Below, one piece after another: positions 40,598-51,737 of a stretch of DNA of 64,000 nucleotides. The stretch spans positions 9,002,501 through 9,066,500 of the forward strand of contig NC_062982.1 in NCBI RefSeq assembly GCF_023078275.1, given 5' to 3'. Origin of the DNA: Leguminivora glycinivorella. Its lineage: Eukaryota; Arthropoda; Insecta; Lepidoptera; Tortricidae. The number at the start of each line of letters is the position of its first letter. Position 1 is the first letter of the stretch. Under the pieces are notes generated by a model. That model was not told the origin of the DNA. It worked only from the letters and a program-made list of their open reading frames with translations, and made no database searches. The position numbers were made by a program, and so were the translations under genes.

Positions 40598-40834
40598 GTA
40601 ATGATACATACAATGTGGCATGATTTTCCTATTAATATTTTATGGTTCAATTTGTACTTTTTTTACAAACAGTAGCTTCAACCATACATTAAATATATAT
40701 GAAGTTACTAGCAATGTAACAATTTGTATTTGTGCACAAAATAATTGATGAGAAAATCTAGTTTATATTCAAATGTCCATTACAAATTGAAGAGTTCACC
40801 CAGTATTAAATCACCGCAAAATATTTTAACATTG

Positions 40835-40915
40835 TTAGGCCCGAATGTCTCATGGCATTGAGTTCGCTTTTGTTCAATGTATTTGTTTTGTCTAATAAAG
40901 ATTAAATAAATAATT
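40835..40915 (+). mobile_element. Retroelement-type 3' tail
   Basis: GGCCCGAATGTCTCATGGCATTG...GTCTAATAAAGATTAAATAAATAA has the look of a lepidopteran non-LTR 3' end with an (AATA)n tail. Low detail. Confidence 0.35.
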
Positions 40916-41161
40916 GTTTTGTAATTAGGGTACCACCGGATTAATATTCTTTCTCCACAAAAAATGGCTGGATTGAATAAGAAAAATGTAGTATTTAAAT
41001 GATATGATACCTAGTGATTTTTCACTATTTCAGCTTCAAGCTTCAACAAAACGACTTTACATCTAAATAGATCTCTCATCGTAGCTTCTAACATTATCGG
41101 TAGAAAAATTTAGTAAACTGTACATGATTGTGACTTACGCTAACATACTACGTTCCACGGT

Positions 41162-43393
41162 TCAGAGCGAGTTGGTGATGTTCTGGAACAGTCGCTTGCC
41201 CCACCACGTTTCCAGGTCGAACGGCTTGAAGTCCTGCAGGACGGGGCTGGGGTCGTCCTGGTAGTATAGGCTGGAGGGGGGAACGGGCGATGAGCTGCCA
41301 GAGGCTGAAATGTTTGAAATTATTTTCTTTTTAACACTTCTACAACCAAGAACCCGCCTGGTGGGCACTCGTAAACTTTGCTCAGATGCCGGAGAACCCG
41401 CTGGGCAGGTTCTCGCCATACAAGGGTGCGGTTATAAATTATGTCATAGTAAGCCATTTTTTGTTTGGTAGTGACTGTGTTAACCATTTTTTGGAGTGTG
41501 TGATTATTACAACTTTGACAAGTAGCAGTATAAGTCCTTCATCTTGTCACACTGAAATTGCTTATTTGTATACCCTACTTACTGAACTCATTACCAAGTG
41601 ACAAAACACAGGAACCAAACAAAAATACCTTCAAAAGACGGCTAAAAAAGTATACTGCATATTTATACTATTGTTACCTTTGATTGTAATAATTAAATAA
41701 ATAAATAATAATAAATAAGGATTGTTTTTCTCAATTTTGATATTGCGATATTGCCGTTCTTTGTAATAGTCTGTTACATAATGCAAATATAAAATAGCAT
41801 AAATTCCTTTTGAATTGCGGATGTCTCTCAATGACTTGCAGTTATGAATAGGTAAATTATTTATCTAAGGTTATCACATAACAAAATGTTACAGATCTAT
41901 TTTTAATTGTGAAATTTTAATAACTATGTCAGATTGAGATCGTGCAGATTTATTTGATGAAAAATCAATCAAATTGTTGCATAATAGGTACAAACATATT
42001 AAACAAATAAAAAAAATATTACCAATTGAGGTTGTAGGTGTTGATGGCTCACTATCACCATAGGCGGATTGTGTCCACGCTGAAAAATACAAGATACGAT
42101 AAATAAAAACTCGCCAAATGCGAGTTGGACTCACATGAAATGGTTCCGTACCATTACCTAAAAACAGGCAGTATAAACGTATCTGTTTTATGGAAGCTTC
42201 ACAGAAATATTTATTTTATTCTGTTTGTATTATTTCTTGTTTCAGTGGCAACAGTTTCTATAATCTAGTTTATGAGATACAGCGTGGTGACAGATGGACG
42301 GACAGTGGAGTCTTAGTAATAGAGTCCTGTTTTATCTTTTGAGTACTTATGTTTATTTTTAGTTTTCAGGACAAGGCTTTGCAGTGATTGGAAGATTTTA
42401 ATCATATATAATAATGTATGCAGTGGGGCAAACTAAGTATGCAATTCATTATTATGAACTAGCGACCCGCCCCGGCTTCGCACGGGTACTATACCTACAT
42501 GTAAACCTTCCTCTACAATCACTCTATCTATTAAAAAAAACCGCATCAAAATCCGTTGCGTAGTTTTAAAGATTTAAGCATACATAGGGACATAGGGACA
42601 TAGGGACAGAAAAAGTGACTTTGTTTTATACTATGTAGTGATATGTTAATTTCTTCTGTCTCAATGCCATATCATTAAGAAATTGTTAATTATGATTTAA
42701 TTATGAATACTAAGGATTTATTAATTAAATGGTTTGAGTAAATAGGATATTCTTACACAATTTCATAACTGACATGAGCTCTGAAATTGTTTTCTCGTTT
42801 TATATTTTAATATGAACTTTAATAAGACTCACTTTCACTAATAAACCTGATGAGCTCCTCATGCTGTGGTGTTATCACGTGGTGCTGTATTCTTTGGTGT
42901 ATCGTCTTTTTTCCGTTGGAATGAAATACTGGTTTGGGCATACTGAAATCAATGCAAACAAACATTGTCAGACAATTATAAGACCAATTTGTCTTATTAG
43001 AAACTTATAAGAGTATTTCCAAAGACTTTTCAGTGATCCTAACACTGGCTTTCTTACAAAAACTAGTATAAACACGGCGTTTCCAATTAGGTTATGTAAA
43101 AACACTGATGAAACATTTGGTAACACTATGATACACTGCTAAAAAAACGCTTTCACGCACCTCATAATTTCTCCATTATCAGATTCTGAAGACTTCCTAT
43201 TATTGTCTTTGCGGCTATCTAGTCTCTCCAAGTTCTGCGAAAGACCTGAAATCAAAATATTCAAAATGAATCGCTGTATGTCAAGAGAATACCGCAATGC
43301 CGCAAAGGGGATGCACGGTTAAGATATATGGATATTATTACCTCTTCTTGTTTTAGCTACAATTTTGCTGGGTCCTTTTGAGACAGTATACAT
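41162..43393 (-). CDS. MCRIP2: MCRIP2 (FAM195A) homologue, five exons
   Basis: Minus-strand exons are 43393-43342, 43245-43161, 42942-42833, 42079-42023 and 41304-41162: 447 nt, 148 aa plus stop, all phases joining. The N-terminus MYTVSKGPSKIVAKTRRG matches the start typical of MCRIP2 (MYT-x-x-KGPSK-x-VA). The centre TPQHEELIRFISE corresponds to the conserved HEENVRF-x-x-E motif. The C-terminus LQDFKPFDLETWWGKRLFQN matches the LQ-x-F-x-P-x-DL-x-x-WW block. Vertebrate MCRIP proteins bind the CtBP corepressor and DDX6 and respond to ERK; the insect function is not known. The protein is short, basic and probably disordered. The first ATG is the conserved start. The 3' UTR probably runs below 41162, end not resolved. 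Introns hold mobile-element fragments near 42100-42350 and 42470-42645. Confidence 0.93.
42100..42345 (+). mobile_element. Degenerate AGGGTTCCG-family fragment
   Basis: AAAACTCGCCAAATGCGAGTTGGACTC...GGTTCCGTACCATTACC at the left and GAGATACAGCGTGGTGACAGATGGACGGACAG at the right are decayed versions of the landmarks at 14381-15115. In intron 3 of the MCRIP2 gene. Confidence 0.5.
42466..42645 (+). mobile_element. Common arthropod repeat fragment (CTAGCGACCCGCCCCGGCTTCGC)
   Basis: It starts at ACTAGCGACCCGCCCCGGCT and ends GACTTTGTTTTATACTATGTAGTGA, with a short ACATAGGG direct repeat (three units near 42587). It is a familiar high-copy insect repeat. In intron 3 of the MCRIP2 gene. Confidence 0.65.
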
Positions 43394-44457
43394 TTTAAAA
43401 TTTCAGTTTAAGTTAAACAAAACAAAAAAAATAGTGGTGGAAAGTCACGCACGAGTTATGAGACCCCTGAAACATAAATGTTGCCATTTTAACAAGTATC
43501 CTGAAGTTTAGTAACTTTTTATTCATAATCTGTCAAGTCAAACTACAAGAGCTTTTCTCTTGTGTCGTCTATGTCAACAATATAATTATACATTTTCGTG
43601 GCATTTGTTTTACATACATTTTTTATCCGATTTCCATACAGATTGCCACATGCAGTTGAGACAGAGCTATGAATTTTATTTGTCTAGTGATCATTTACAC
43701 TTCCGTTTTTTTTTTCATTCACACTCATCTGGTCATTCCGTACGTAAACTGGGTAAAAATCCTGTGTAAATTTTAATAATAAATAAAAGCTTGCAACAAT
43801 GTTAGCATTTCAACCTACATATTTTCCATTGATAAACTTCAAAAACTTGACAACTTTAGCTTTTCTGAAGTTGTGTATTATGGTTATAGTAGAAAACATT
43901 TTTGTTTGTCTGGCAACATTATTGTCTTGAACGCTCCGTTTCACGCATGCAGCGATTACGTCCTGTCAAAATAAACTGCGTATCGAGTATTACTCCAAAA
44001 TGAAATAAAACCTAACACAAAATCTGACATGGTAACACTGGGTATCTTGTCATAGTTGTCAAATATTGATGCGTAAATTCAAATCACTTTTTATCGACGT
44101 TATCGATATTTACCTGGATTTCTCTGATGAAAGTCCAAATGAATAACTATTCACCTAGGAACAAGGGAAGTTATTACTATTCGAGATTTTGTAACGTGCT
44201 TGGTAGAGTTTCAATCTCTCAGCTGCACACTGCACAGACCTATATCATTCCACTTCTATGGTCAGATCCATGACTGACTCTAAAGTTGTGATCGTATTTA
44301 AGTATATTATTATGGAGCGTAGAAAGAAATATTTTATTATAAAGAAAATATCCAGACATGGTTTTGCGATACTAGGTATGGAGTTCATACAAATATACTT
44401 AGTCCGGAAAAAATACATAGTACCAAAGGGGATCGAGTATTATAGAGAGTTACTGTC
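43394..44457. other. Upstream region of the MCRIP2 gene
   Basis: It should contain the MCRIP2 promoter and 5' UTR (transcribed leftward), but I see no clear TATA box or initiator. The small plus-strand frames at 43560-43769 and 44258-44464 have no recognisable domain. Confidence 0.35.
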
Positions 44458-44464
44458 GAAGTAA

Positions 44465-44715
44465 AATATGTAATCACAGTGCATAGACTGCCATATCTTG
44501 ACACAGGCTTAAAACTTTTGAACCTCAGTTTTAATAATTTGGCCCATATTCTTAACTTGATGTTTTAGAATGTCAAATATTAATATTAGCGCCATCTAGC
44601 TGAGCGCACCCCAAAGGTGTAATGCCATCTAGGCCACCGTAGCTTTTTCTGTATGGTACTGAGGTACGTTTTTTTTAGACTTTATCTGTCTATACGGAGT
44701 TATATATGTCTTCGA
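44465..44715 (-). mobile_element. Dispersed repeat family B, copy 2
   Basis: Reverse complement of the repeat at 34957-35249: TGCATAGACTGCCATATCTT, TTGGCCCATATTCTTAA, AGCGCCATCTAGCTGAG and CTATACGGAGTTATATATGTC all match. Confidence 0.7.
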
Positions 44716-44769
44716 TCGATAGTACTTAGGTAGTAATTTAGGTACCAAGTTCACTTATCGTAGCTAGCG

Positions 44770-44995
44770 TGGTATCATTCGGTATGGCCCTGACGGAAGA
44801 TCAGCGTTGGCTACCCAGGCTAACACCATGCTGAGTCAGGACCATCTTCATGGCAATTATGTGTACCTACTTACCTTTTTGTGATGTTATGTGTGTAAAT
44901 AATTCTCTGTTGTTGATCTGTATTGGTGTGTGTCTTTTTTGTATTATTTTGCCATGAGTAAAAAAAATATTTCTATTTCTATTCCTATACCTCCG
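44770..44995 (+). mobile_element. Non-LTR retrotransposon 3'-end fragment
   Basis: CCCTGACGGAAGATCAGCGTTGG...CACCATGCTGAGTCAGGACC is a familiar lepidopteran retroelement 3' region. It ends in a TTTCTA microsatellite (ATATTTCTATTTCTATTCC), as non-LTR tails often do. Confidence 0.5.
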
Positions 44996-45382
44996 AATTA
45001 CGGACCATGTCCGCATCGATTTTTGATGTTGCTTTATCGTTATTCGCATAAATAAGGAAATAAAAGTAAAGAATACTTTCTAGTTATGAACCATCAACAT
45101 CCTGTCACGCAATGCACACACAAGTCAGTCACAAATCTTTATTAATGACTGTAGGAAGCCACTTATTCGGTATGTACTTTCAAGGTTGTCTTTGCGTTTA
45201 GTCATCGACCGAAATATTAAATAATTTTTGCTGTCTAGTTTTTGTAACTGCTTAGATCCAGTGTAAGTAGAGCGATTCTGAAAGCCCTAACATACTACCG
45301 GTAATGTGTTAGGGCTATAATAAGAGGCTTTAAAGGACGCAGACCGTTGAAAATAAATTCGTGACGAACATTTTTTTTTCAG

Positions 45383-45439
45383 GACAGCTAAGCAGCAAAG
45401 TGGAGAGGAAGTGGAAAATGAAGAATAACCAACAGACAG
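45383..45439 (+). other. Candidate isolated exon (57 nt)
   Basis: A strong pyrimidine tract and AG end at 45382, and GTAACC follows 45439. One frame is open and gives QLSSKVERKWKMKNNQQT. 57 nt is an exact multiple of three. No neighbouring exon was found, so this may be an exon of a gene extending outside the window, or chance. Confidence 0.3.
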
Positions 45440-45531
45440 GTAACCTGCTTCATTTTACCTAATGGGGCCAAATTTAATTTTAGAACTAGGTAAGTATTGC
45501 AGCGCCATCTGCTCTTTTAGTTATTTGTTTT

Positions 45532-45878
45532 ACAAGGGGGCAAAGTAGTTGTTTAACCGCACGTGCCAATATTGATACTTGAACAAGCGAAAGATTCCGA
45601 TATTGAACCGCGAGCGTAGCGAGCGGTTCAAAAAGTGGAATCTTGAGCGTTGCGAGGATATCAAGGCACGAAGGTTAAACAAACTTTACTACCGAGTGAA
45701 ACACAAAATTTTCACCACACCAACACGAACAAAATACTCACTATAAAACATCACAATAAATGAAATCCATCAATTTATTCAATATTTATTATTCAAAATC
45801 ATCATTAAATTTGTAGGTAATCAGTAGCCAGATTGAGACATCGAGTTAAAATTTGTATGAAATTACTTTGCCCCTTGT
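45532..45878 (+). mobile_element. MITE with ACAAGGGGGCAAAGTA ends, copy 1
   Basis: ACAAGGGGGCAAAGTAGTTG at the left is mirrored by ATTACTTTGCCCCTTGT at the right. A close copy is at 49767-50110, sharing GCGTAGCGAGCGGTTCAAAA and GAATCTTGAGCGTTGCGAGG (small differences). Confidence 0.8.
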
Positions 45879-46154
45879 GGATAAAATGTAATTTTGCTAT
45901 CTGTATTCGAATATTACAAACTCGAGTCTGTAAATCGCTCCGGCAAGCCGTAGCCGTCGCGATTTAACTAACTTTCGTTAGTAATATTCAACTTCCTCCC
46001 CTTGTAGCACAATGTACTATTTTATCTTAATTACCAACTGCTTATCTACTCGTATAACTCCCAAACAACTTTGGACACTTCGGTTCGCTTCTTCACCTAC
46101 ATTTACATTACACATGATAAGTGTCCTCCACACTTCCGCGCGGCATCGCGCCGC

Positions 46155-46558
46155 TATATAAGGTGCTAACAAATTAGTCACGGATATTTTAAGGGACGTT
46201 AATTAACATCAAAACAATGAACTTTCACTAGAAATTACTGAAAAAAATCATGATTTTTTTTGTTTTCATACCCTTAAAAAAAAATTATTTTAATTTATTT
46301 TCTAAATAATCATCCTCTGTAATGTAATTGCCTGTCAGGATGTTTAACAGTGTCTCTCATGTCACGTTAACAGTGTCTAGAGAGGTCTCATTTAATAATT
46401 TTATTAACGGGGTGTTTTAACATAGCATATTTGTTTCCTAGTTTTCTCTAAAAAAACATAACAAAACCTATGATGTTTCATACATAAATATACTCCAGGA
46501 GCGGAGAGTACTATCAGCCGTAAAAATATCCGTGACTAATTTGTTAGCACCTTATATA
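46155..46558. mobile_element. 404-bp MITE with 36-bp inverted ends
   Basis: TATATAAGGTGCTAACAAAT followed by TAGTCACGGATATTTT is mirrored exactly by AAAATATCCGTGACTA and ATTTGTTAGCACCTTATATA. The interior is AT-rich and non-coding. Confidence 0.85.
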
Positions 46559-46839
46559 CATCCTATACACACCATACATCTATGTCAAATAAAGTAAACA
46601 CAGAGCGACAAAGTTTCGCAACGATTGCATCTTTAACAAAGACGCCGAGTGGACAGACTGTGTAGCCGAAGCCTACCTCAACAATGAACAAAGTTGGACT
46701 TTCGCTATTGTTGTTAGCTCTCTTTCACTGTCGTGCACTAAATAGACTATAGGTATATATATATATACGAGTAGAAATTCGATTATCAACCAAAAGATAT
46801 CAAAGAATCAATAAGCTAATAGCGATTTTGATAGAGACA

Positions 46840-47093
46840 TGTACGGTCGCCTAAATGGCGCTTTGGTTGATTCCCGGCTAGGTGGCGCTAATATTAATAT
46901 TTGACCATTTTAATTTGATTTTAATTAACACATATCAAGTTAAGAATATGGGCCAAATTGTCACAACTTAGGTTCATAAGTTTTAAGCACGTATCGAGAG
47001 ATGGCAGTCTATGCATTATGACTATCTAGTGACTACCTAGTGAGGTTGAGCACCTACCTACACATTTTACTTAGACATAATTCTCTATATTAT
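46840..47093 (+). mobile_element. Dispersed repeat family B, copy 3
   Basis: GTACGGTCGCCTAAATGGCG, CATATCAAGTTAAGAATATGGG and GAGAGATGGCAGTCTATGCA match copy 1 at 34957. It is interrupted near 47025 by an ACTAT/CTAGTGA direct repeat. Confidence 0.65.
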
Positions 47094-47240
47094 ATACTAG
47101 CTTTTGACCAGTTAAAAAGAGACAAAAAGTAGCCTATGTCACTCTCCATCCCTTCAACTATCTCCACTTAAAAAATCACGTCAATTTGTCGCTCCGTTTT
47201 GCCGTGAAAGACGGACAAACAAACAGACACTTCGATACTC
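47094..47240 (+). mobile_element. Retroelement-type repeat fragment (CTAGCTTTTG...)
   Basis: AAAAAGTAGCCTATGTCACTC through GTCGCTCCGTTTTGCCGTGA and GACGGACAAACAAACAGACA is a familiar lepidopteran high-copy sequence. Confidence 0.55.
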
Positions 47241-48118
47241 ATATTACTCATTGGTATTTACTTGGGCCACTACCCATGACCTATGTAGGTACTCAAGTAA
47301 GTAAGGACACTTAGCTACTTATAGAACCTAACAGCCGCTTTCGCAAGCACGGCATAGGGTACCTAAAACAAACTTTCACACACGCATTGCCACACATTAC
47401 ATATCTAATCACCATCATAACTTGACTTAGACGTTCTTGCGAATTGTATTCAATTAGAGATCAATACGTTGCTGGTCTTATTGTGTATCTTTGGTATTAT
47501 TGCCGTCGCTAGCCGAAAAATCGTTTCAAGAAACTAATATAACTTTGATTTTCAAATACGTCTACTTGTTGCGAGTCTTTAGCGTCAAGTTAAATTGGTT
47601 GTTTATAAAATACATGTCATAATTTTAATGTGTTAAAGGTCGTTGACCGAGGCAGTTCGGTCGTGGTAAAAGTTAGGTTCATCTCAATTGCCTCGTTGTC
47701 CTGATTCAGCCTAATAAAACGTGATGAAAGGCCCTTACAATAGCCCCTTAGTTGTATAATATGCGTCTGGGCTAAAAGTAAGTATGTACTTACGTTAGTT
47801 GAATGTTGTAACTAAATGCAGGATAATAAGTTAGGAATTTTAGTGGAGGAAGTTACTTACCTTAAGCGGGCTTGACCTATTTATTCTTCTAAAGAGCATG
47901 AATAAGACGGGCAGTACATTTTAATTACATTTTAAACATTCTCTGCTGACAGTAACAAAACTTCCATAATTGGACATCGCCTGGCACAAGTCGTCGTTTT
48001 AGAACTCTCCTGATGGCAAGAGCCTATATACAATTATACACCCAACACCCAATACTACTCAAGTCCCAAACAAACAGAATTTAGACGATTCATTGATACT
48101 TAGGATATATAATATCTT
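47241..48118. other. Gene-free AT-rich DNA
   Basis: No supported coding frame or repeat structure seen. Confidence 0.35.
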
Positions 48119-48130
48119 ACTGGATTGGTA

Positions 48131-48844
48131 GAAGACCTCAGCAACGCAAGCCTCGATGTTGGACTAAAGATGAATATGTCAAAGACCAAGATCATGACCA
48201 ATCAAAGCACACAACGTAGGACTGAGATAAACGGAGAACACATCGCATATGTCCAGGAGTACCTTTATCTGGGCCAAATAGTCTCTTTCCAGGCGCGACA
48301 GGACAAAGAGATCCAGAGACGCACTGAAAACGCCTGGAAGAGCTATTGGTCGATGAAGCACTTGATGAAGGGAGACCTACCTCTGTCACTCAAACGTAGG
48401 CTCATGGACATGTGCGTACTTCCAGTTCTCACCTACGGTGCTCAGACTTGGTCTTTGACAAAAGCTCAGCAGTCCAAACTCGGGGTTTGCCAAAGAGCTA
48501 TGGAGCGCAGCATATTAGGTGTAAAGTTAAGGGACCGGGTCCGAAACACCACGCTGCGCTCTAAGACTCAAATAATAGACGTAGCTCAAAAAGCGGCTAA
48601 GCTAAAATGGGACTGGGCTGGCCACGTCTGCCGAATGCCGGACGACTTGTGGGCCAAGATAACCACGGAACGGGAGCCCCACGAGTCAAACCGGGGAACC
48701 GGCAGACCACGTCGGCGATGGCGGGATAACTTGGACTCCTTTTTGAAAGATTGGCCAGATGTTGCTCCAAACAGGGATGAGTGGAAAAAGAGGGGGAGGC
48801 CTTTGCCCAGCAGTGGGACACATTAGGCTCTAAATAAATAAATA
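48131..48844 (+). mobile_element. 5'-truncated RTE-type non-LTR retrotransposon with 12-bp target duplication
   Basis: ACTGGATTGGTA lies directly at both borders (48119-48130 and 48845-48856). The single frame (48125-48826) encodes the end of the reverse transcriptase and the C-terminal domain: MNMSKTKIM, YLYLGQIVS, RRLMDMCVLPVLTYGAQTWS, RDRVRNTTLRSKTQI and KLKWDWAGHVCRM. A one-base loss in the G-run near 48794 shifts the frame, so the usual EAFAQQWD end is read as GRPLPSSGTH. The tail is TAAATAAATAAATA. It is a dead-on-arrival copy, too short to be active. Confidence 0.85.
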
Positions 48845-48929
48845 ACTGGATTGGTACAGTTTGTCGCACTGCCTATGTCAAAGAATCGCTGTCTCCCAAT
48901 CTATCAACAAGTATAAGGTTACTGGGTAC

Positions 48930-49086
48930 GTAGCCGAATGGCACAGACGCTCACGAAACGCTCACGAAATGAAACGTAGATAATATCTATCTCTATCGCT
49001 CTTGCGTATTGGCGCGACAGAGCCAGACTACCTTTCGCAGCGTTTCGTTTTCGTTTCGCGTCGCAGAAATGCCATTCGGTTACGGC
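48930..49086. mobile_element. Palindromic MITE (CCGTAGCCGAATGGCA ends)
   Basis: GTACGTAGCCGAATGGCACAG at the left mirrors GAAATGCCATTCGGTTACGGCAC at the right, with CGTTTCGTTTTCGTTTCGCG near the end. Related fragments are at about 30450-30540 and 50215-50285. Confidence 0.65.
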
Positions 49087-49766
49087 ACTTGATTATGGAA
49101 GAGTGATGGATAAGTAGGAATTTCGTTGTCTTAGAGGACTTAGAGCAAATGGTTGTAATCTTGCTTCTTAACCCAGGGGTTATACTTGATGATCGGTGTC
49201 TCTGTTAAGTGGTCAAATGGAGGTGATACATACTTGATTTAGTGGTCAAATTATTCTGAAATCTTTGTTTAAAATTTTTTCATAACCGCAAGTTATCATA
49301 GGCAGATTCAGCTGTTCCGTGACCTTCCAACCCTAAGAAAAAACACATACTTACATGAATACAATGCATTTCGCAATGTTGATTGCTACTTATACATAGT
49401 TTAACTTCTGCACCCGTTAATTGTTCACACACTTCGTGATCTAGCCGATGTCACATCGCTGACGCTTCGTAAGCGTATCGTAGTTAGCTCTCCCTATCGC
49501 TCTCGGCTCTCCTATAGTGGTGCGATAGAGACAGACAGCGTTTTGATCAACATGTAACGTCAATGATTGGCTAGGCCGACAGGCAAATAATGAGTGGCTC
49601 TGGCTAGAACAATGGCAGTTGATTTGTTATGATCTGATATCAGTAAGAAAAAAGTTTACCGTGAGGCATTTTCAGATCTCAATCCTAAGATTTTAACGTA
49701 CCTACACAAGAAGTGATAAAATGTTATCGTTTAAAGAAAGTAAATGAGACAATAGTTATTTGTTTT
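49087..49766. other. Gene-free DNA
   Basis: No supported gene. A CGCTCTCGGCTCTCC/GGTGCGATAGAGACAGAC segment near 49500 resembles parts of palindromic repeats, but it is too short to classify. Confidence 0.3.
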
Positions 49767-50110
49767 ACAAGGGGGCAAAGTAGTTGTTTAACCGCACGTG
49801 CCAATATTGATACCTGAGCAAGCGAAAGATTCCAATATTGAACGAGCGTAGCGAGTGGTTCAAAAAGTGGAATCTTGAGCGTTGCGAGGGTATCAAGGCA
49901 CGAAGGTTAAACAAACTTTGCCACCGAGTGAAACACAAAATTTTTCACCACACCAACACGAACAAAATACTGACTATAAAACATCAAAATAAATCAAATC
50001 CGTCAATTTATTTAATATTTATGATTGAAAATCATCATTTAAAGGTAAAATGTAGCAGTCAGATTAAGACATCGCGTTAAAATTTGTATGAAATTACTTT
50101 GCCCCCTTGT
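49767..50110 (+). mobile_element. MITE with ACAAGGGGGCAAAGTA ends, copy 2
   Basis: ACAAGGGGGCAAAGTAGTTG at the left is mirrored by ATTACTTTGCCCCCTTGT at the right. Nearly the same sequence as 45532-45878. The 80-codon frame at 49838-50080 lies inside it and is not a gene. Confidence 0.85.
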
Positions 50111-50900
50111 GGATAAAATGCAATTTTGCTATCTGTTTTCGAATAGCAAAGAAAGCCTTTACCAGTTGGTGTGGGGAAAAAGATATTGAAATCTTTTGTT
50201 GTTTTCGCGACTGAGCCAGGCTACCTTTCGCGGCGTTTCGTTTTCGTTTCGCGTCGCAGAAATGCCATTCGGCTACGGCACCTGGGCCACCTGGCCCCAC
50301 CCTGTTCGCAAGTGCCGTCATGTGCTCATGTGTATTTATGCACGTATAACCTTCCTATAACCATAAATTACCGGCAACTATAATAACCAACCAAGCTAAG
50401 ACGTATATCAACGCTCTTACATACATATATTCCTCACACATCACATCCTCATATACACAAACCTCTTCAAGGTTTTGCCAACGATGGGTCTTGTGTAAGA
50501 AAGTGTAATTTTTCTTTTATTATTCAATAAAAAAAAAAAATAGATGCACCTACTCGCGTTGTCTATCAGGATCAAACGACTTCCCGTATTCTTCATCCGT
50601 TACCTTAAAGTTCATCATCGCGCAACAGAATAGAAAACTATGGTGTTCGCACCATGGTCCCACGGTGCGGTAACGGGACCAGTGATAATGGGGCTAGATA
50701 AGGGCATGCAACGGGATCACCGTTTACCTACACTTTGTTACGTTTTATGAAGTAAACTGCAATAAAATGTAACATTTTGTATGCGTTACGAGATGTGTTT
50801 CAAAGGTGCGTAAAAGTATATATGGTACAGTCAGCATCAAAGAGGTAATAAGTATGTTATAGTTATGACACTTATGACAGTCAAACATAGTATATGTTTC
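50111..50900. other. Repeat-derived DNA with an internal poly(A) run
   Basis: It contains a partial palindromic repeat (50215-50285) and an AATAAA followed by an A-run near 50525-50540. This looks like the 3' end of a reverse-transcribed insert, though I cannot name it. No gene. Confidence 0.35.
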
Positions 50901-50934
50901 CTGTATTTTGACGCAAAGGTTTGCACGTCAGCTC

Positions 50935-51062
50935 AGCTGCCCAAAGCCTTCCCGCGCACGCGCGCAGTATCGATATAACAATGCGTTGCCATGGTTACAA
51001 AACCAAACAATGCGTTTACAGTTTTTTCGATACTGCGCGGCTTTGGGGAATAGATTTTTATG
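50935..51062. repeat. Imperfect inverted repeat
   Basis: CAAAGCC...CGCGCGCAGTATCGATATA at the left roughly mirrors TTTCGATACTGCGCGGCTTTG at the right, with AACAATGCGTTGCC/AACAATGCGTTTAC inside. Probably a decayed MITE. Confidence 0.4.
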
Positions 51063-51603
51063 TGAGGTTTTAAAGATCTATGCACGACCCTGTAAATGAC
51101 GAATAACCGTTCGGGAGTAGAAAAAGTATTATTCAATCTGACTGTAGGATACAACGACACTTTTAGTGCGATAAAGCCAGCTTATAATTGGTCCTCCCGC
51201 TAACATGAAGTTCGATTAGAATGGTAGGTGAAAAGTAATTACCTACCAGCAGCGGCTGGTCCATACAAGCCGTAATAAAATATTTATGCTGCAATAATTA
51301 GCTCGTCAGTAGAAGAAGCGCCTTAAAATGTATACGCAATGGGTCATCAAAAATATAGATCGCTAGTTTTTGCGTATAGAGAAGTGTCGTTGATTTTACA
51401 CTTTAAATCGGAAACGGCAACAAGTTAACATCTTAACGCATCTCTAAACGCTTCGGAACAAAGACAAACAGTGTATTTATATAGTTTTGACACCGTTTTT
51501 TAAAGTAGGGTGTTCCATTTATGTAACCTGGGCCTGTAGCCGATAGTACAATTACAATCGGTGTCACCCCGTATCGTATCATCTCTATCACTCGTCCTCA
51601 TTG

Positions 51604-51734
51604 GTACGGTCACGGACTTGAATTGTTGACCCACTTCTAGCTCATTTCATACTGGACATCTCATAGTTAAGCTACGACGTGTCCAGTGTGAAATGAGCTA
51701 CAAGTGGATCAACGATAAAATTCCGTGACTGTAC
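51604..51734. mobile_element. Palindromic MITE (GTACGGTCACGGA ends)
   Basis: GTACGGTCACGGA at the left is mirrored by TTCCGTGACTGTAC at the right. Inside, TAGCTCATTTCATACTGGACA mirrors TGTCCAGTGTGAAATGAGCTA. About 131 bp. Confidence 0.65.
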
Positions 51735-51737
51735 GAT

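Noticed and set aside
48179..48869. Minus-strand frames across 48179-48869
   Set aside because: Antisense of the RTE reverse transcriptase fragment, which is bounded by a 12-bp target duplication.
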